Assembly (NCBI GenBank): GCA_035525225.1
Contig: DATLFA010000088.1
Coordinates: 124,001-188,000, forward strand
Length of the DNA: 64,000 nucleotides
From: DATLFA01 sp035525225
GTDB taxonomy: Bacteria; Actinomycetota; Acidimicrobiia; Acidimicrobiales; WLNW01
Direction of reading: 5' to 3'
The notes beneath the pieces were generated by a model. The model made no database searches. It was not told the DNA's origin and was given only the letters and a program-made list of their open reading frames with translations. Position 1 is the first letter of the stretch. Every line of letters begins with the position of its first letter. Position numbers and translations under genes: made by a program. Below, one piece after another: positions 50,255 through 59,077 of the stretch.

Positions 50255-52214
50255 TCAGGGGCGCCGGGCGGATTGGATGGCGCGCCAGACCCGTTCCGGG
50301 GTGGCGGGCATGTCGACGAAGGTGACGCCCAGGGGCGTGAGCGCGTCGACGATGGCGCTGAGCACCGCGGGCAGCGCGCCGATGGGGCCCGATTCGCCGA
50401 CCCCCTTCGCGCCGAGCACGTTGCGCGGTGACGGCGTCTCGACGAGCAGCGCCTCGATGTCGGGCAGTTCCGCGGCCGAGGGGATCGTGTAGTCGGCGAA
50501 GTTGGACGTCAGGATATTGCCGTCGCGGTCGTAGACGATGTCCTCGAAGAGCGCCTGCCCGATGCCCTGCGCCACACCACCGTGTACCTGACCTTCGACG
50601 AGAGTGTGGTTGATGACCGTGCCGCAATCGTCGACGGCGACGAATCGTTGCAGGTCGACCTGGCCCGTTTCGGTATCGACTTCGACCACCGCCAAGTACG
50701 CACCGAAGGAAATGGTGTTGCCGGTGGGTTCGTAGCGCAACGCCGCTTCGATGCACCCGTTGGGTTGCTGCTGCGCGGCGACGGCGAGCTCGATGAAACG
50801 CGCCGGAGTACCCCGCACGTGAAAGCCGGTGTTGGCGCGGTCGTACACCACGTCGTCGATCTTCGCCTCGAGCAGGTCGGCGACGACGCGCCGCGCCTGC
50901 TCGCGGACTTCGATCGCCGCGTGTGTCAGCGCGACACCCCCCGTCTGCACCGATCGCGAGCCGCCGGTGACGGTGCCGCTCTCGAAGTGGTCAGTGTCGC
51001 CGAAGTGAACGCGGATGTCGGCTGGTGCTACGCCCAACTCTCGCTCGATCAACGTCGCCCACGTCGTCTCATGGCCCTGCCCGTGCGGCGACGTACCTGT
51101 CCACGCGTCGACCGTTGCGTCGTTGTTGACGACGACTCGGCCCCACTCGGCTTGGTTCGACGTCGAACACGACTCGACGAAGGTGGCGACACCGATGCCC
51201 AGTGCGCGGGCCAAACCTTGTCTCGACGGCGCGCCGCCTGCTGCTCGCGCAAGCCGCGGTAGTCCACGTGCGTGGACAACAGGTCGAGCGCTCGCTCGTA
51301 GTCGCCCGAGTCGTATACCGCGCCGGTGGGTGACGAGTCGGGAAAGGAATCTGCGCGGAGAAGGTTGCGCCGCCGAACCTCGAGCGGGTCGAGGTCGAGC
51401 AGCCGCGCGAACCGGTCGACGAGGTGCTCGACGGCCGACGCGTATTCGGGTTGCCCGGCGCCGCGGTAGGCGAGATGCGGGTTGGTGTTCGTGACGACGG
51501 ACCGAGCGCGGAGATACACGCGCCCGATGCGATACGGGCCGGGCAACATCAGGCGCGCCATGTTGGGCATGTAGGCGCCGAGGCGGGGTACGCGCCGGCG
51601 TCTTGCGTGATCTCCATCTCGACACCGGTGATGGCGCCGTCGCGTCGCCCCGACAGAACGATGTGTTGCTGCTGACCGCGGCTGGGCCCGAGCGAGAGCA
51701 AATGGCGGATGGTGGCTTCGACGCGAACCTCGTCGTGGTCGAATGCATCGCCGGTCCCCATCTCGAGCGCGGTGTTGGTACCCGCGCCGGGGTGCAACAG
51801 CACCCGGTCGCTCAGGGCGTCGTCGACATCGACGACAACAGTCAACGGCTCGTAGGTGACCTCGACGAGCTCGACCGCGTCTGCGGCCTCTGCGGCGCTG
51901 TGAGCGACGATCGCGGCGAGCGGCTCGCCCACGAAACGCACGTGATTGCGGGCCAAGAGGTCGCGGACCATCCCGGCATCGAGCCCGGGCAGTTCGGGAG
52001 GCTGCGTATCGAGCCCCAGATTGCTCGCGGTGAAAACCGCGACGACGCCGGGTGCGTGTTCGGCGGCGGACGCGTCGATGTTGCCGATCACTGCGTGAGC
52101 GACCGTCGACCGGGCGAACACCAGGTGACACACGTCGTCGTGGGGAAGGTTGGCCGTGTAGTGACCTTTGCCCTGCAGGAACCGGAGATCCTCGACAACT
52201 CGCTGGTTGTTCAC
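50255..52214 (-). pseudogene. broken xanthine dehydrogenase/CoxL-type molybdopterin subunit gene
   Basis: Homologous segments in three frames add up to a CoxL/XdhB protein of the aerobic CO dehydrogenase/aldehyde oxidase family. First part 52214-51549 (RFLQGKGHYTANLP ... DGAITGVEMEITQDAGAYP); second near 51590-51215 (LGAYMPNMARLMLPGPYRI); third 51215-50255 (GLARALGIGVATFVESC ... AKGVGESGPIG). Single-base deletions explain shifts in a G-run near 51585-51588 and near 51215. About 130 residues including the GGGFGGK cofactor region are absent around 51690. The partner CoxS and CoxM genes are not adjacent. Errors in sequencing could explain the shifts but not the deletion. Confidence 0.8.
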
Positions 52215-52276
52215 TCGCCGTCCTTTCGACAGCGGAATCTATAGTCGGACGACAACTATCGACGAGGGGACGAAAC

Positions 52277-53092
52277 ATGACTGCGCCAACGGGCTTCCCC
52301 GATCTCGCGTCGCTGTGGTCGCTGAAGGGGCGGGCGGCCATAGTGACCGGCTCGGGATCAGGCATCGGGCGCGCGATCACGTTGCGCCTCGTCGAGGCCG
52401 GCGCGGGTGTGCTGATCGCCGACGTCGACATCGAGGGTGCACGAGCGACGCAAGCGCTCGTGCGCGAAGCCGGTGGTCAGGCCGAGACCTTTGTCGCCGA
52501 CGTTCGCGAGGCGACTGCGGTCGCGGCGATGGTCGAGGCCGCGGAAGCGCGTTTCGAGCATGTCGACATCCTGGTCAACAACGCCGGGCTGTTCCCACAC
52601 TCGCCCTTTCTCGACACCAGCGAAGAGCTCTTCGACCGCACGATCGATGTCAGCGTCAAAGGCACGTTCCTGTGCTCGCAGGCATACGGCCGGTATCTCG
52701 CCCGCGCCGGTGGCACCGGCGCCATCGTCAACCTCGGCTCGCGCGCCGGGTACCGCCCGAGCCCCCAGCTCGCGCACTACAGCGCAGCCAAGGCAGCGGT
52801 GATCCAGCTCACACAAGCGCTGGCCCTCGAGCTCGCCCCGCACGTACGAGTCAATGCGGTGGCGCCGGGACCGATCGACAGCGAGGGTGCGGCGCGCGCG
52901 AGCGTTTCGCGCGGCTCTCTGTCCGGAACCGACGCCGACAGCGTCCGCGAGGGCTATCGCAAGCGAATCGCGCTCGGTCGTTTTGGTGCCCCCGATGAGG
53001 TTGCCCGTCTCGTGTTGTTCTTGGCCTGCGACGCGTCGTCGTTCATCACCGGTACCACTGTGCTCGTCGATGGCGGCGCGTCACTCACGTAG
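52277..53092 (+). CDS. short-chain dehydrogenase/reductase
   Basis: A 271-residue SDR with TGSGSGIGRA at about 24-33, NNAGLFP, Ser in NLGSRAGYR and YSAAKAA. DGGASLT ends the chain. ATG chosen behind GAGGGG; the frame upstream is antisense to the broken CoxL gene, whose start is 62 bases away in divergent orientation. First of a rightward set SDR, 18-codon frame, SDR, amidohydrolase. Substrate unknown. Confidence 0.9.
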   Translation: MTAPTGFPDLASLWSLKGRAAIVTGSGSGIGRAITLRLVEAGAGVLIADVDIEGARATQALVREAGGQAETFVADVREATAVAAMVEAAEARFEHVDILVNNAGLFPHSPFLDTSEELFDRTIDVSVKGTFLCSQAYGRYLARAGGTGAIVNLGSRAGYRPSPQLAHYSAAKAAVIQLTQALALELAPHVRVNAVAPGPIDSEGAARASVSRGSLSGTDADSVREGYRKRIALGRFGAPDEVARLVLFLACDASSFITGTTVLVDGGASLT

Positions 53093-53113
53093 AAGTGTCA
53101 GAGGAGAAGCCAC

Positions 53114-53170
53114 ATGCCGACCGATCAACGCGTGCACTTCACGTACATGACCGATTCGTTCGGGAAGTGA
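53114..53170 (+). CDS. 18-residue reading frame between two SDR genes
   Basis: GAGGAGAAG at 53101-53109 lies five bases before an ATG that opens an 18-codon frame (PTDQRVHF, TYMTDSFGK) and stops five bases before the next SDR's ATG. The strong ribosome site and the tight spacing suggest it is translated, either as a coupling device for the SDR or as a leftover of a larger deleted gene. It has no recognised family. Not a confident protein. Confidence 0.45.
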   Translation: MPTDQRVHFTYMTDSFGK

Positions 53171-53175
53171 CGGCG

Positions 53176-53976
53176 ATGTCCGACACGATCACTCCCATCG
53201 ACGAGTTGGTGAGCCTGCGCGGGCGAGTCGCTGTTATCACGGGTGCAGGTTCGGGCATCGGACGGGCGTGCGCGTTGCGGCTGGCACAGGCGGGTGCATC
53301 GATCGTCTCCGGAGATGTGCGCGGCGACGCCGCCGGAGACACTGCGACACGAGTGCGCGACGCAGGCGGCAAGGCCACCTCGGTCACCGTCGACGTTCGC
53401 GACGATGCGCGATGCCGAGAATTGGCGAGCGAGGCGATCTCCGCGTTCGGGCAGATCGACATCGTGGTCAACGGCGCCGGCATCTTCCCTCCGACGCCGA
53501 TGTTCGAGATGACCGTCGAAGCCTGGGACCGGGTGCTCGACATCAACGCGCGGGGTACGTTCCTCGTCTCGAAGGCATGTGCCCTGCACATGCAGGGCGG
53601 CGCCATCGTCAACATCGCATCCAAGTCCGCGATACAACCGACCGTTGGTCTTGCGCACTACGCGGCGTCCAAGGGTGCAGTCGTGATGCTCACCAAATCG
53701 TTGGCGCTCGAATTGGCGCCCCGGCGCATTCGTGTGAACGCCATCGCGCCCGGCGCGGTCGATACCGAGGGGGCGATGGCGGCCGCGGCGGCCTTCGCCG
53801 AGAGCGCAGGGGTCGATCTATCCGAGATCAAGAAGGCGTACAGCGCTCGCAATCCGGTCGGACGCGAATGCGAGCCCGACGAGATCGCGCGCGTCGCGCT
53901 GTTCCTCGCGTCGCCGCTGTCCTCGTACGTCAACGGCGAGACGATCCTCACCGACGGCGGGCACCTACTCACATGA
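53176..53976 (+). CDS. short-chain dehydrogenase/reductase
   Basis: A 266-residue SDR with TGAGSGIGRA near 23-32, catalytic Ser in NIASKSA and YAASKGA. NGAGIFP replaces NNAG. It lacks its own strong ribosome site and begins five bases after the 18-codon frame, so coupling is plausible; its stop overlaps the next amidohydrolase as ATGA. It probably works on the same pathway as the preceding SDR. Confidence 0.9.
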   Translation: MSDTITPIDELVSLRGRVAVITGAGSGIGRACALRLAQAGASIVSGDVRGDAAGDTATRVRDAGGKATSVTVDVRDDARCRELASEAISAFGQIDIVVNGAGIFPPTPMFEMTVEAWDRVLDINARGTFLVSKACALHMQGGAIVNIASKSAIQPTVGLAHYAASKGAVVMLTKSLALELAPRRIRVNAIAPGAVDTEGAMAAAAAFAESAGVDLSEIKKAYSARNPVGRECEPDEIARVALFLASPLSSYVNGETILTDGGHLLT

Positions 53977-54833
53977 ACACGCCCGTCATCGACTTCCGCT
54001 TTCGTGTGCCGACGGCCGAATTTGCCGGTGCCGGCGCAGCCGCGCACCACTGTCTGTGGTGGAAGACCCGTCCCACTGCGCTGTGGCGGGCCGAGACCGA
54101 ACCCGAGCCGGTCGAGCCCTTTGCCGAGGCTTCGCTCGAACACTGTGTGCAATGGATGCGCGAGCGCGATGTGATCGGCGTGTTGCCGGGCCGCGACATG
54201 CCGTGCACGAGCGTGCCCAACGATCACCTCGCGGATCTCTGTCGAACGTACCCGGATCGCTTCTTGGCGTTTGCCGGCGTCGACCCTTCGCTCGGCGCAC
54301 CAGCAATTGCCGAAGCGGAGCGCCGCATCGCACAAGGTTTTCGCGGCGTGCATCTCGAAGTCGGGTGGTTGCAACCCACACTGCATCCCGACGACGTGTC
54401 GATTTTCCCTCTCTACGAACGCTGTGCCGAACTCGGTGCAATCGCCATCATCCATGTCGGTCCGCTCGCCGGGCCCGAACTGAGCCAAACCCGACCCGAT
54501 GCCGTGTGTCGCGTCGCGCGCGAGTTCCCTCAGCTGAAGATCGTGATGGCACACGCGGCGTACCCGCACGCCGACGACGCGATCATGGCCGTGTTCAAGC
54601 ACGACAACATCTGGCTCGGACCCGACCCGTATCACGAGTTTCCGGGCGGCGAGCGCTATCGCGAGTGGGCCAATCGCAGCGACTACGTCGCCGAGCGGAT
54701 GCTCTACGGCAGCTCCCTCGGGTGGCCTCAGGCGCCCACTGCGCTCGATCGTTTCGCCGAGCTCGGTTGGCGAGACGAGGTGCTCGAGCGGTTGTTGTGG
54801 CGCAACGCGGCCGAGCTCTTGGGCGTGGCGTGA
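53973..54833 (+). CDS. amidohydrolase-2 family protein with missing metal ligands
   Basis: A 286-residue amidohydrolase-fold protein coupled by ATGA to the upstream SDR. The N-terminal HxH is replaced (VIDFRFRVP), and the late SDYP aspartate motif is SSLGWP, so two of the three usual metal-ligand motifs are absent; IIHVG and MAHAAYPH histidines remain. It may use fewer metals, act metal-free, or have a non-catalytic role. The stop overlaps the GTG of the broken MFS gene. Confidence 0.82.
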   Translation: MNTPVIDFRFRVPTAEFAGAGAAAHHCLWWKTRPTALWRAETEPEPVEPFAEASLEHCVQWMRERDVIGVLPGRDMPCTSVPNDHLADLCRTYPDRFLAFAGVDPSLGAPAIAEAERRIAQGFRGVHLEVGWLQPTLHPDDVSIFPLYERCAELGAIAIIHVGPLAGPELSQTRPDAVCRVAREFPQLKIVMAHAAYPHADDAIMAVFKHDNIWLGPDPYHEFPGGERYREWANRSDYVAERMLYGSSLGWPQAPTALDRFAELGWRDEVLERLLWRNAAELLGVA

Positions 54834-56249
54834 CCCTGAGCTCGCGGCGCGAGCGCAGGGTGCGAATCGCCGTCGGATCGAGCGCACTCGTCGTCGGCCT
54901 CAACCTCAACACGGTGTCCATTGCGTTCGCGGACATGAGGACGAATTCGTTCAAAGGTGAGTCGTTGGCCGCCCTCGGATGGGTGCTGTCGATCTACAGG
55001 GGCGCTGCTCGTGCCCGCCGGCCGTCTCGCCGATCGCCTCGGGCGGCGATCGGTATTCCTCTGCGGCCTGGCCGTGTTCTCCGCGGGCTCGTTCATCACC
55101 GGTCTCGGCCCGTGGCTGTGGATGGTCATCGCGGGTCGCGTGATCCAAGGCATCGGCGCGGCCGCGATCGTTCCGTCGTCGCTCGGTCTGCTGCTCGACG
55201 CGACGCCACCACACCGACGGGCTACGGCGACCGCGTTCTATTCGGGGCTCTCGTCGCTGGGCGGAGCCTTGGGCCCTACTGTCGGTGCTTCGGTGGTGAA
55301 CTTCGCCAGCTGGCGTTGGTCGTTCTTGTTGAGCCCGGTGATCGCCGCGGTGGCGTACGGATTCGGCCGCACGTCGCTGCCTCGTGTTGCGGCCGACCGC
55401 AAGGCCACGCTGCCCGACGTTCTCGGCGCGTCGATCATCGTGGTCATGTTGATGTCACTCTCACTGGCCATCGTACAGGGCCGCTCGTGGGGATGGACCA
55501 GCGTGCGCGTCGACATCGCGTTCTCGGTGGCCGCGTTGATGGTGCCGGCGTTCATCCTGCGTTCGCGCCACCATCCGTCGCCGGTGTTGCCGCTGCGCCT
55601 GTTCTCGCTGCGCAGCTTCGCCTGTGCCAACGTCGCCGCGTTCACCTTCGGTGTGTCGACCGGTGCGGTGCTCTTTTCGAACGTGCAGTTCCTCAACGTC
55701 GTGTGGCAGCGCAGTGTCTTTCAGTCGGGTCTCGGGCTCTTACCGCTCGCCCTCACGGCGGCAATCGTCGCCCCGTTTGCGGGGCGTCTCGGCGCCCGCT
55801 TCGGTGAACGGGCCGTTGCCGTGCCCGGTGCGCTGGTCATTGCTGCCGGTATCGCCAGCTACCGACTGTTGGCGACCACCGAACGCGACTACTTCTCGCG
55901 CTGGTTGCCGGGCTGCCTCCTCTTCGGCGCCGGTCTCGCACTGACGTATCCGATGATCGCGGCCATCTCCGTGCGCGGTGTGGCGAGCGCGGAGCTGTCG
56001 GTGGCCAGCGCGTCGAATCGCACGGCGTTGCAGATCGGCAACGCGGTCGGCATCGCCGTCGTCATCGCCGTGCTCGGCGACCCGCGGGGCCCCGAAGCGC
56101 TCGGTTCGTTTCGCCGGGCATGGGTCGTGATGGCCCTCGGCGCGGTCGTCACGGCGTTGGCGATCGCCAGCGTCGAATCGATCGGGCGCTCGAGGAGCGG
56201 GTGCTCTCCGCCGGATCTTGCTCCACGGGGAATAGCTCATATTGACTAA
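54830..56249 (+). pseudogene. broken MFS transporter gene
   Basis: Begins as an MFS protein (GTG at 54830, membrane segment VGSSALVVGLNLNTVSIAF) and runs to about 54998, LGWVLSIY. The sequence then continues in another frame as GALLVPAGRLADRLGRR, the conserved loop between helices 2 and 3, and stays open to 56249. A few residues (normally TxxFG) are missing between, so a small out-of-frame deletion occurred. Intact helices downstream indicate a recent lesion. It shares GTGA with the amidohydrolase stop and probably was the transporter of the catabolic cluster. Confidence 0.8.
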
Positions 56250-56269
56250 TCCGTTCGGCTCTGTATAGT
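56242..56269 (+). promoter_or_regulatory. housekeeping-type promoter TTGACT-N16-TATAGT
   Basis: TTGACT at 56242-56247 and TATAGT at 56264-56269 are close to the sigma-70 consensus with a 16-bp spacer. It is the best promoter seen in the window and drives the Zn-ribbon gene; TAGTA / TACTA arms at 56266-56284 overlap it. Confidence 0.7.
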
Positions 56270-56305
56270 AGCTCAAAGATACTACAGCGGGTAACGGAGG
56301 CTTCC

Positions 56306-56662
56306 ATGTCCGGTCGCAAGCACGACGTCGATCCGCTCATCGAATTGCTCGGTGATCACACCCGTCTCAACTTGCCGGGGTCGCCGTCGCCTCGGCCCTC
56401 CGAGGCCGCGGCGCCGCCTCGGGCGACCCGGCGCAACCGGCGCCGTACCGTCGAGTTCACCGAGGTGCCAGGTGACCCGCATCGCGAGGAGGAGGAGTTC
56501 TTCTGCCCGTCGTGCGGCGCGCCGGGCCAACTCGACATCCGTGAAGGCGCGTCCGGGCGCTGTTATCTCTCGTGCAACTCCTGCTTCAAGATGTGGCAAG
56601 AGGTTCGCGAGCCCGACAAGGTGTGGCAGATGGCCAACGAGACTTTCTCGCAGATGCGGTAG
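56306..56662 (+). CDS. hypothetical zinc-ribbon protein
   Basis: A 118-residue protein with a charged disordered N half and a C-terminal zinc ribbon, CPSC at about 67-70 and CNSC at 91-94 (FFCPSCGAPGQLDI, YLSCNSCFKMWQ). GGAGG precedes the ATG at six bases, and a consensus-like promoter lies upstream. Function unknown; ribbons of this shape often bind nucleic acids or proteins. It ends nine bases before the convergent DNA ligase stop. Confidence 0.75.
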   Translation: MSGRKHDVDPLIELLGDHTRLNLPGSPSPRPSEAAAPPRATRRNRRRTVEFTEVPGDPHREEEEFFCPSCGAPGQLDIREGASGRCYLSCNSCFKMWQEVREPDKVWQMANETFSQMR

Positions 56663-56671
56663 AGCGGCGGA

Positions 56672-58222
56672 TTATCGCCGCCCATGGGTCGAGCGGGGGA
56701 GCAGCTCGCGAAGGCTCTCGATGGTGTCGGCGTCGGCGGGGGACTTGTCGGCGCGGTAGCGCCGCACACGTGCGAAACGCAGCGCCACCGCGCCGGCATA
56801 GCGCTTGGACGCTTGCACACCGTCCAACGCAATCTCGACGACGAGCTCGGGACGGACGTACACCACGATGCCGTCTCGATGTTGCTCGCGTTCGAGTAAT
56901 GCCTCGGTCTGCCATTGCAGCAGTGCGTCGGTGAGGCCTTTGAAGGTCTTGCCCACCATCACGAACGTGCCGTCGGCGGCACGCGCCCCGAGGTGCAGGT
57001 TCGACAGCCACCCGCGGCGACGGCCGTGCCCCCATTCGGCCGCGAGCACGACGAGGTCGAAGGTGTGCACCGGCTTGACCTTGCGCCATGACTGGCCCCT
57101 GCGCCCGGCGTCGTAGAGCGAGTCGATCGCCTTCACCATCACACCCTCGTGTCCGGCGGCGATTGCCTCGTCGAGGAACGACTGTGCGGTATCGCGATCG
57201 TCGGTGATCACGCGGGGGATGCAGCGTGCCGGTGCGATGCGTTCGAGGACATCGATGCGCTCGCGTAGCGGCCGATCGAGATAGTCGGTGCCGTCGGCAT
57301 GCAGGCAATCGAAGAAGTACGGGACGAGCGACGACCGCGACGGGGACGACTCATTGCTGAAGTGACTGATCGTGTCCTGGAACGCGTGCGGGCGATCATC
57401 GTCGAAGAATCCCAAGACTTCACCATCGACGATGAATTGACGCGCGTCGGCGGCCAGCGCGGCGGCGACCACCTCGGGCAGCCGCGCCGTCACGTTGTTG
57501 AGATTGCGGGTGTAGACCGAAACGGAGTCGCCGGCGCGGTGCACTTGGATGCGAGCGCCGTCGAGCTTGTACTCCACCGCGGACAGGCCACAGGCGTCGA
57601 TGGCGTCGCCCGCGGCCGGCGAGCTGCCCGCGAGCATCGGGAGAACCGGCTGGCCGACGGTGAGCCGCACCGCGGCGAGCGCGGGCTCGCCCCCGTCGAG
57701 CGCCAGCATCGCGGCCCGGCCGAGTTGGCCGGTGAGCATCGCGGCCCGGCGGACCGACTCGGGCGAGACGTCGTACGCGGCCGCGATCGCTTCGGCCATG
57801 ATGCCGTCGAGTGCTCCTTGACGCAGTTCGCCGGTGAGCAGCCGGCGCAGGAAATCGGCCTCGGCTTCTGTCGCGCGAGCAAAGAGCGCACGTAGCGTCG
57901 CTCGCCTGGCCCCAACGGATTGGCCTCCGGTCGTCGCTTGCAACAAGGTCAACTGCTGATCGATGTCGCGAACAGTGAGCGAGGGCGTGGGACTCGGGGC
58001 GACGTCGATCTCTTGCATGGAGGCCCAGCCGATGCCGATCTTGCCTTGACGCGGCTCGCCGGTGAGAAAGCTGATCGTCGCGTCGAGATCATCGGAGGGT
58101 AACGCTCTCAGTAGCACGGCGATCGTCGCGCTCTTGGAACGGCGCGATCGCGTGCTCGCGACTTGTCTGCTCGCCTCGACGATGGCGGCGAACGGCATCG
58201 ATGCTGCGGCACTCGGGTTCAC
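56672..58222 (-). CDS. ligB: ATP-dependent DNA ligase, LigB-like
   Basis: A 516-residue ATP-dependent ligase that seals nicks. The nucleotidyl lysine is K219 in EYKLDGARIQVHR; later motifs VDGEVLGF, EGVMVKAIDSLYDAG and SWRKVKPVHTFDLVV are intact. An N-terminal DNA-binding domain (about 1-195) precedes the catalytic core, and the OB fold is at the end. Length and domain order match mycobacterial LigB. An alternative ATG eight codons downstream exists. Divergent from an SDR gene. Confidence 0.92.
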   Translation of the reverse strand: MNPSAAASMPFAAIVEASRQVASTRSRRSKSATIAVLLRALPSDDLDATISFLTGEPRQGKIGIGWASMQEIDVAPSPTPSLTVRDIDQQLTLLQATTGGQSVGARRATLRALFARATEAEADFLRRLLTGELRQGALDGIMAEAIAAAYDVSPESVRRAAMLTGQLGRAAMLALDGGEPALAAVRLTVGQPVLPMLAGSSPAAGDAIDACGLSAVEYKLDGARIQVHRAGDSVSVYTRNLNNVTARLPEVVAAALAADARQFIVDGEVLGFFDDDRPHAFQDTISHFSNESSPSRSSLVPYFFDCLHADGTDYLDRPLRERIDVLERIAPARCIPRVITDDRDTAQSFLDEAIAAGHEGVMVKAIDSLYDAGRRGQSWRKVKPVHTFDLVVLAAEWGHGRRRGWLSNLHLGARAADGTFVMVGKTFKGLTDALLQWQTEALLEREQHRDGIVVYVRPELVVEIALDGVQASKRYAGAVALRFARVRRYRADKSPADADTIESLRELLPRSTHGRR

Positions 58223-58262
58223 GCGCCCATCATGCCCGCCCGCGCGCTTCGTGCCTTCGCAC

Positions 58263-58268
58263 TACAGT
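58263..58268 (+). promoter_or_regulatory. possible -10 box TACAGT
   Basis: TACAGT lies eight bases before the ATG at 58277; no other start signal is visible there. Confidence 0.4.
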
Positions 58269-58276
58269 CTCAGGCC

Positions 58277-59056
58277 ATGATTCTCCAAGGAAAGACCGTC
58301 GTTGTATCCGGAGTCGGCCCCGGTCTCGGCCGCGAGGTGGTGACGCTCGCGCTACGCGACGGCGCCAACGTGGTGCTCGCGGCGCGGGGCGCCGATCGGC
58401 TCAACTCGCTGGCACGCGAACTCGACGCGGACGGCGCTCGCACACTGGCGATCGCCACGGACATCACCGACGCCGATCAGTGCGCGGCCTTGATGAGCGG
58501 CGCGGTCGAGCGCTTCGGCGCAGTCCATGGCCTCGTGCAGGTCGCCGCGCTCGATGCGCTCTTCGGCGGGGTCACCAACACGCCCGACGATGACTGGATG
58601 GCTTCGTTCAACGTCAACGTGCTCGGCCCGGTCCATCTCGTGCGGTCACTCGCGCCCGAGCTCGAACGTCAAGGGGGCGGTTCGGTCGTCTTCATCGGTT
58701 CGCAGTCGATGTACAAGGCCCAGGTCATGCAAATCGCGTACGCGTCGGCGAAAGGCGCCCTGATGTCGGCGATGTATTACATGGCGCTGGAGTTGGGGCC
58801 GAAACGCATCCGTGTGAACACCGTCGTACCGACGTGGATGTGGGGCCCGCCCGTCCAGGGTTACGTCAACATGGTGGCGGAGCAACAGAGCATCCCGGTC
58901 GAGCAGGTGATCGGCGGGATCACCGCCAACATGCCGCTGGGCGAGATTCCGGCCGACGAGGATGTGGCCGAATCCGTGGTGTTCCTGTTGTCGGACCGTG
59001 CTCGGATGATCACGGGCCAATCGATCCTCGTCAATGCCGGCGAGTTCATGCGCTGA
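58277..59056 (+). CDS. short-chain dehydrogenase/reductase
   Basis: A 259-residue SDR. The cofactor motif appears as SGVGPGLG, a known variant of TGxxxGIG; the catalytic YASAKGA follows IGSQSMYKA. ATG chosen behind a TACAGT -10 box; the frame is open to 58163 over the divergent ligase promoter, which is rejected. Substrate unknown; it stands next to a protein of unknown function and a cupin gene in convergent orientation. Confidence 0.87.
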   Translation: MILQGKTVVVSGVGPGLGREVVTLALRDGANVVLAARGADRLNSLARELDADGARTLAIATDITDADQCAALMSGAVERFGAVHGLVQVAALDALFGGVTNTPDDDWMASFNVNVLGPVHLVRSLAPELERQGGGSVVFIGSQSMYKAQVMQIAYASAKGALMSAMYYMALELGPKRIRVNTVVPTWMWGPPVQGYVNMVAEQQSIPVEQVIGGITANMPLGEIPADEDVAESVVFLLSDRARMITGQSILVNAGEFMR

Positions 59057-59077
59057 CGTCTCGCGCGAGCGTGTGGG

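Noticed and set aside
38246..56249. Secondary-metabolite biosynthetic cluster
   Set aside because: No PKS, NRPS, terpene synthase, RiPP or other core enzyme was found; the enzymes are of degradative type.
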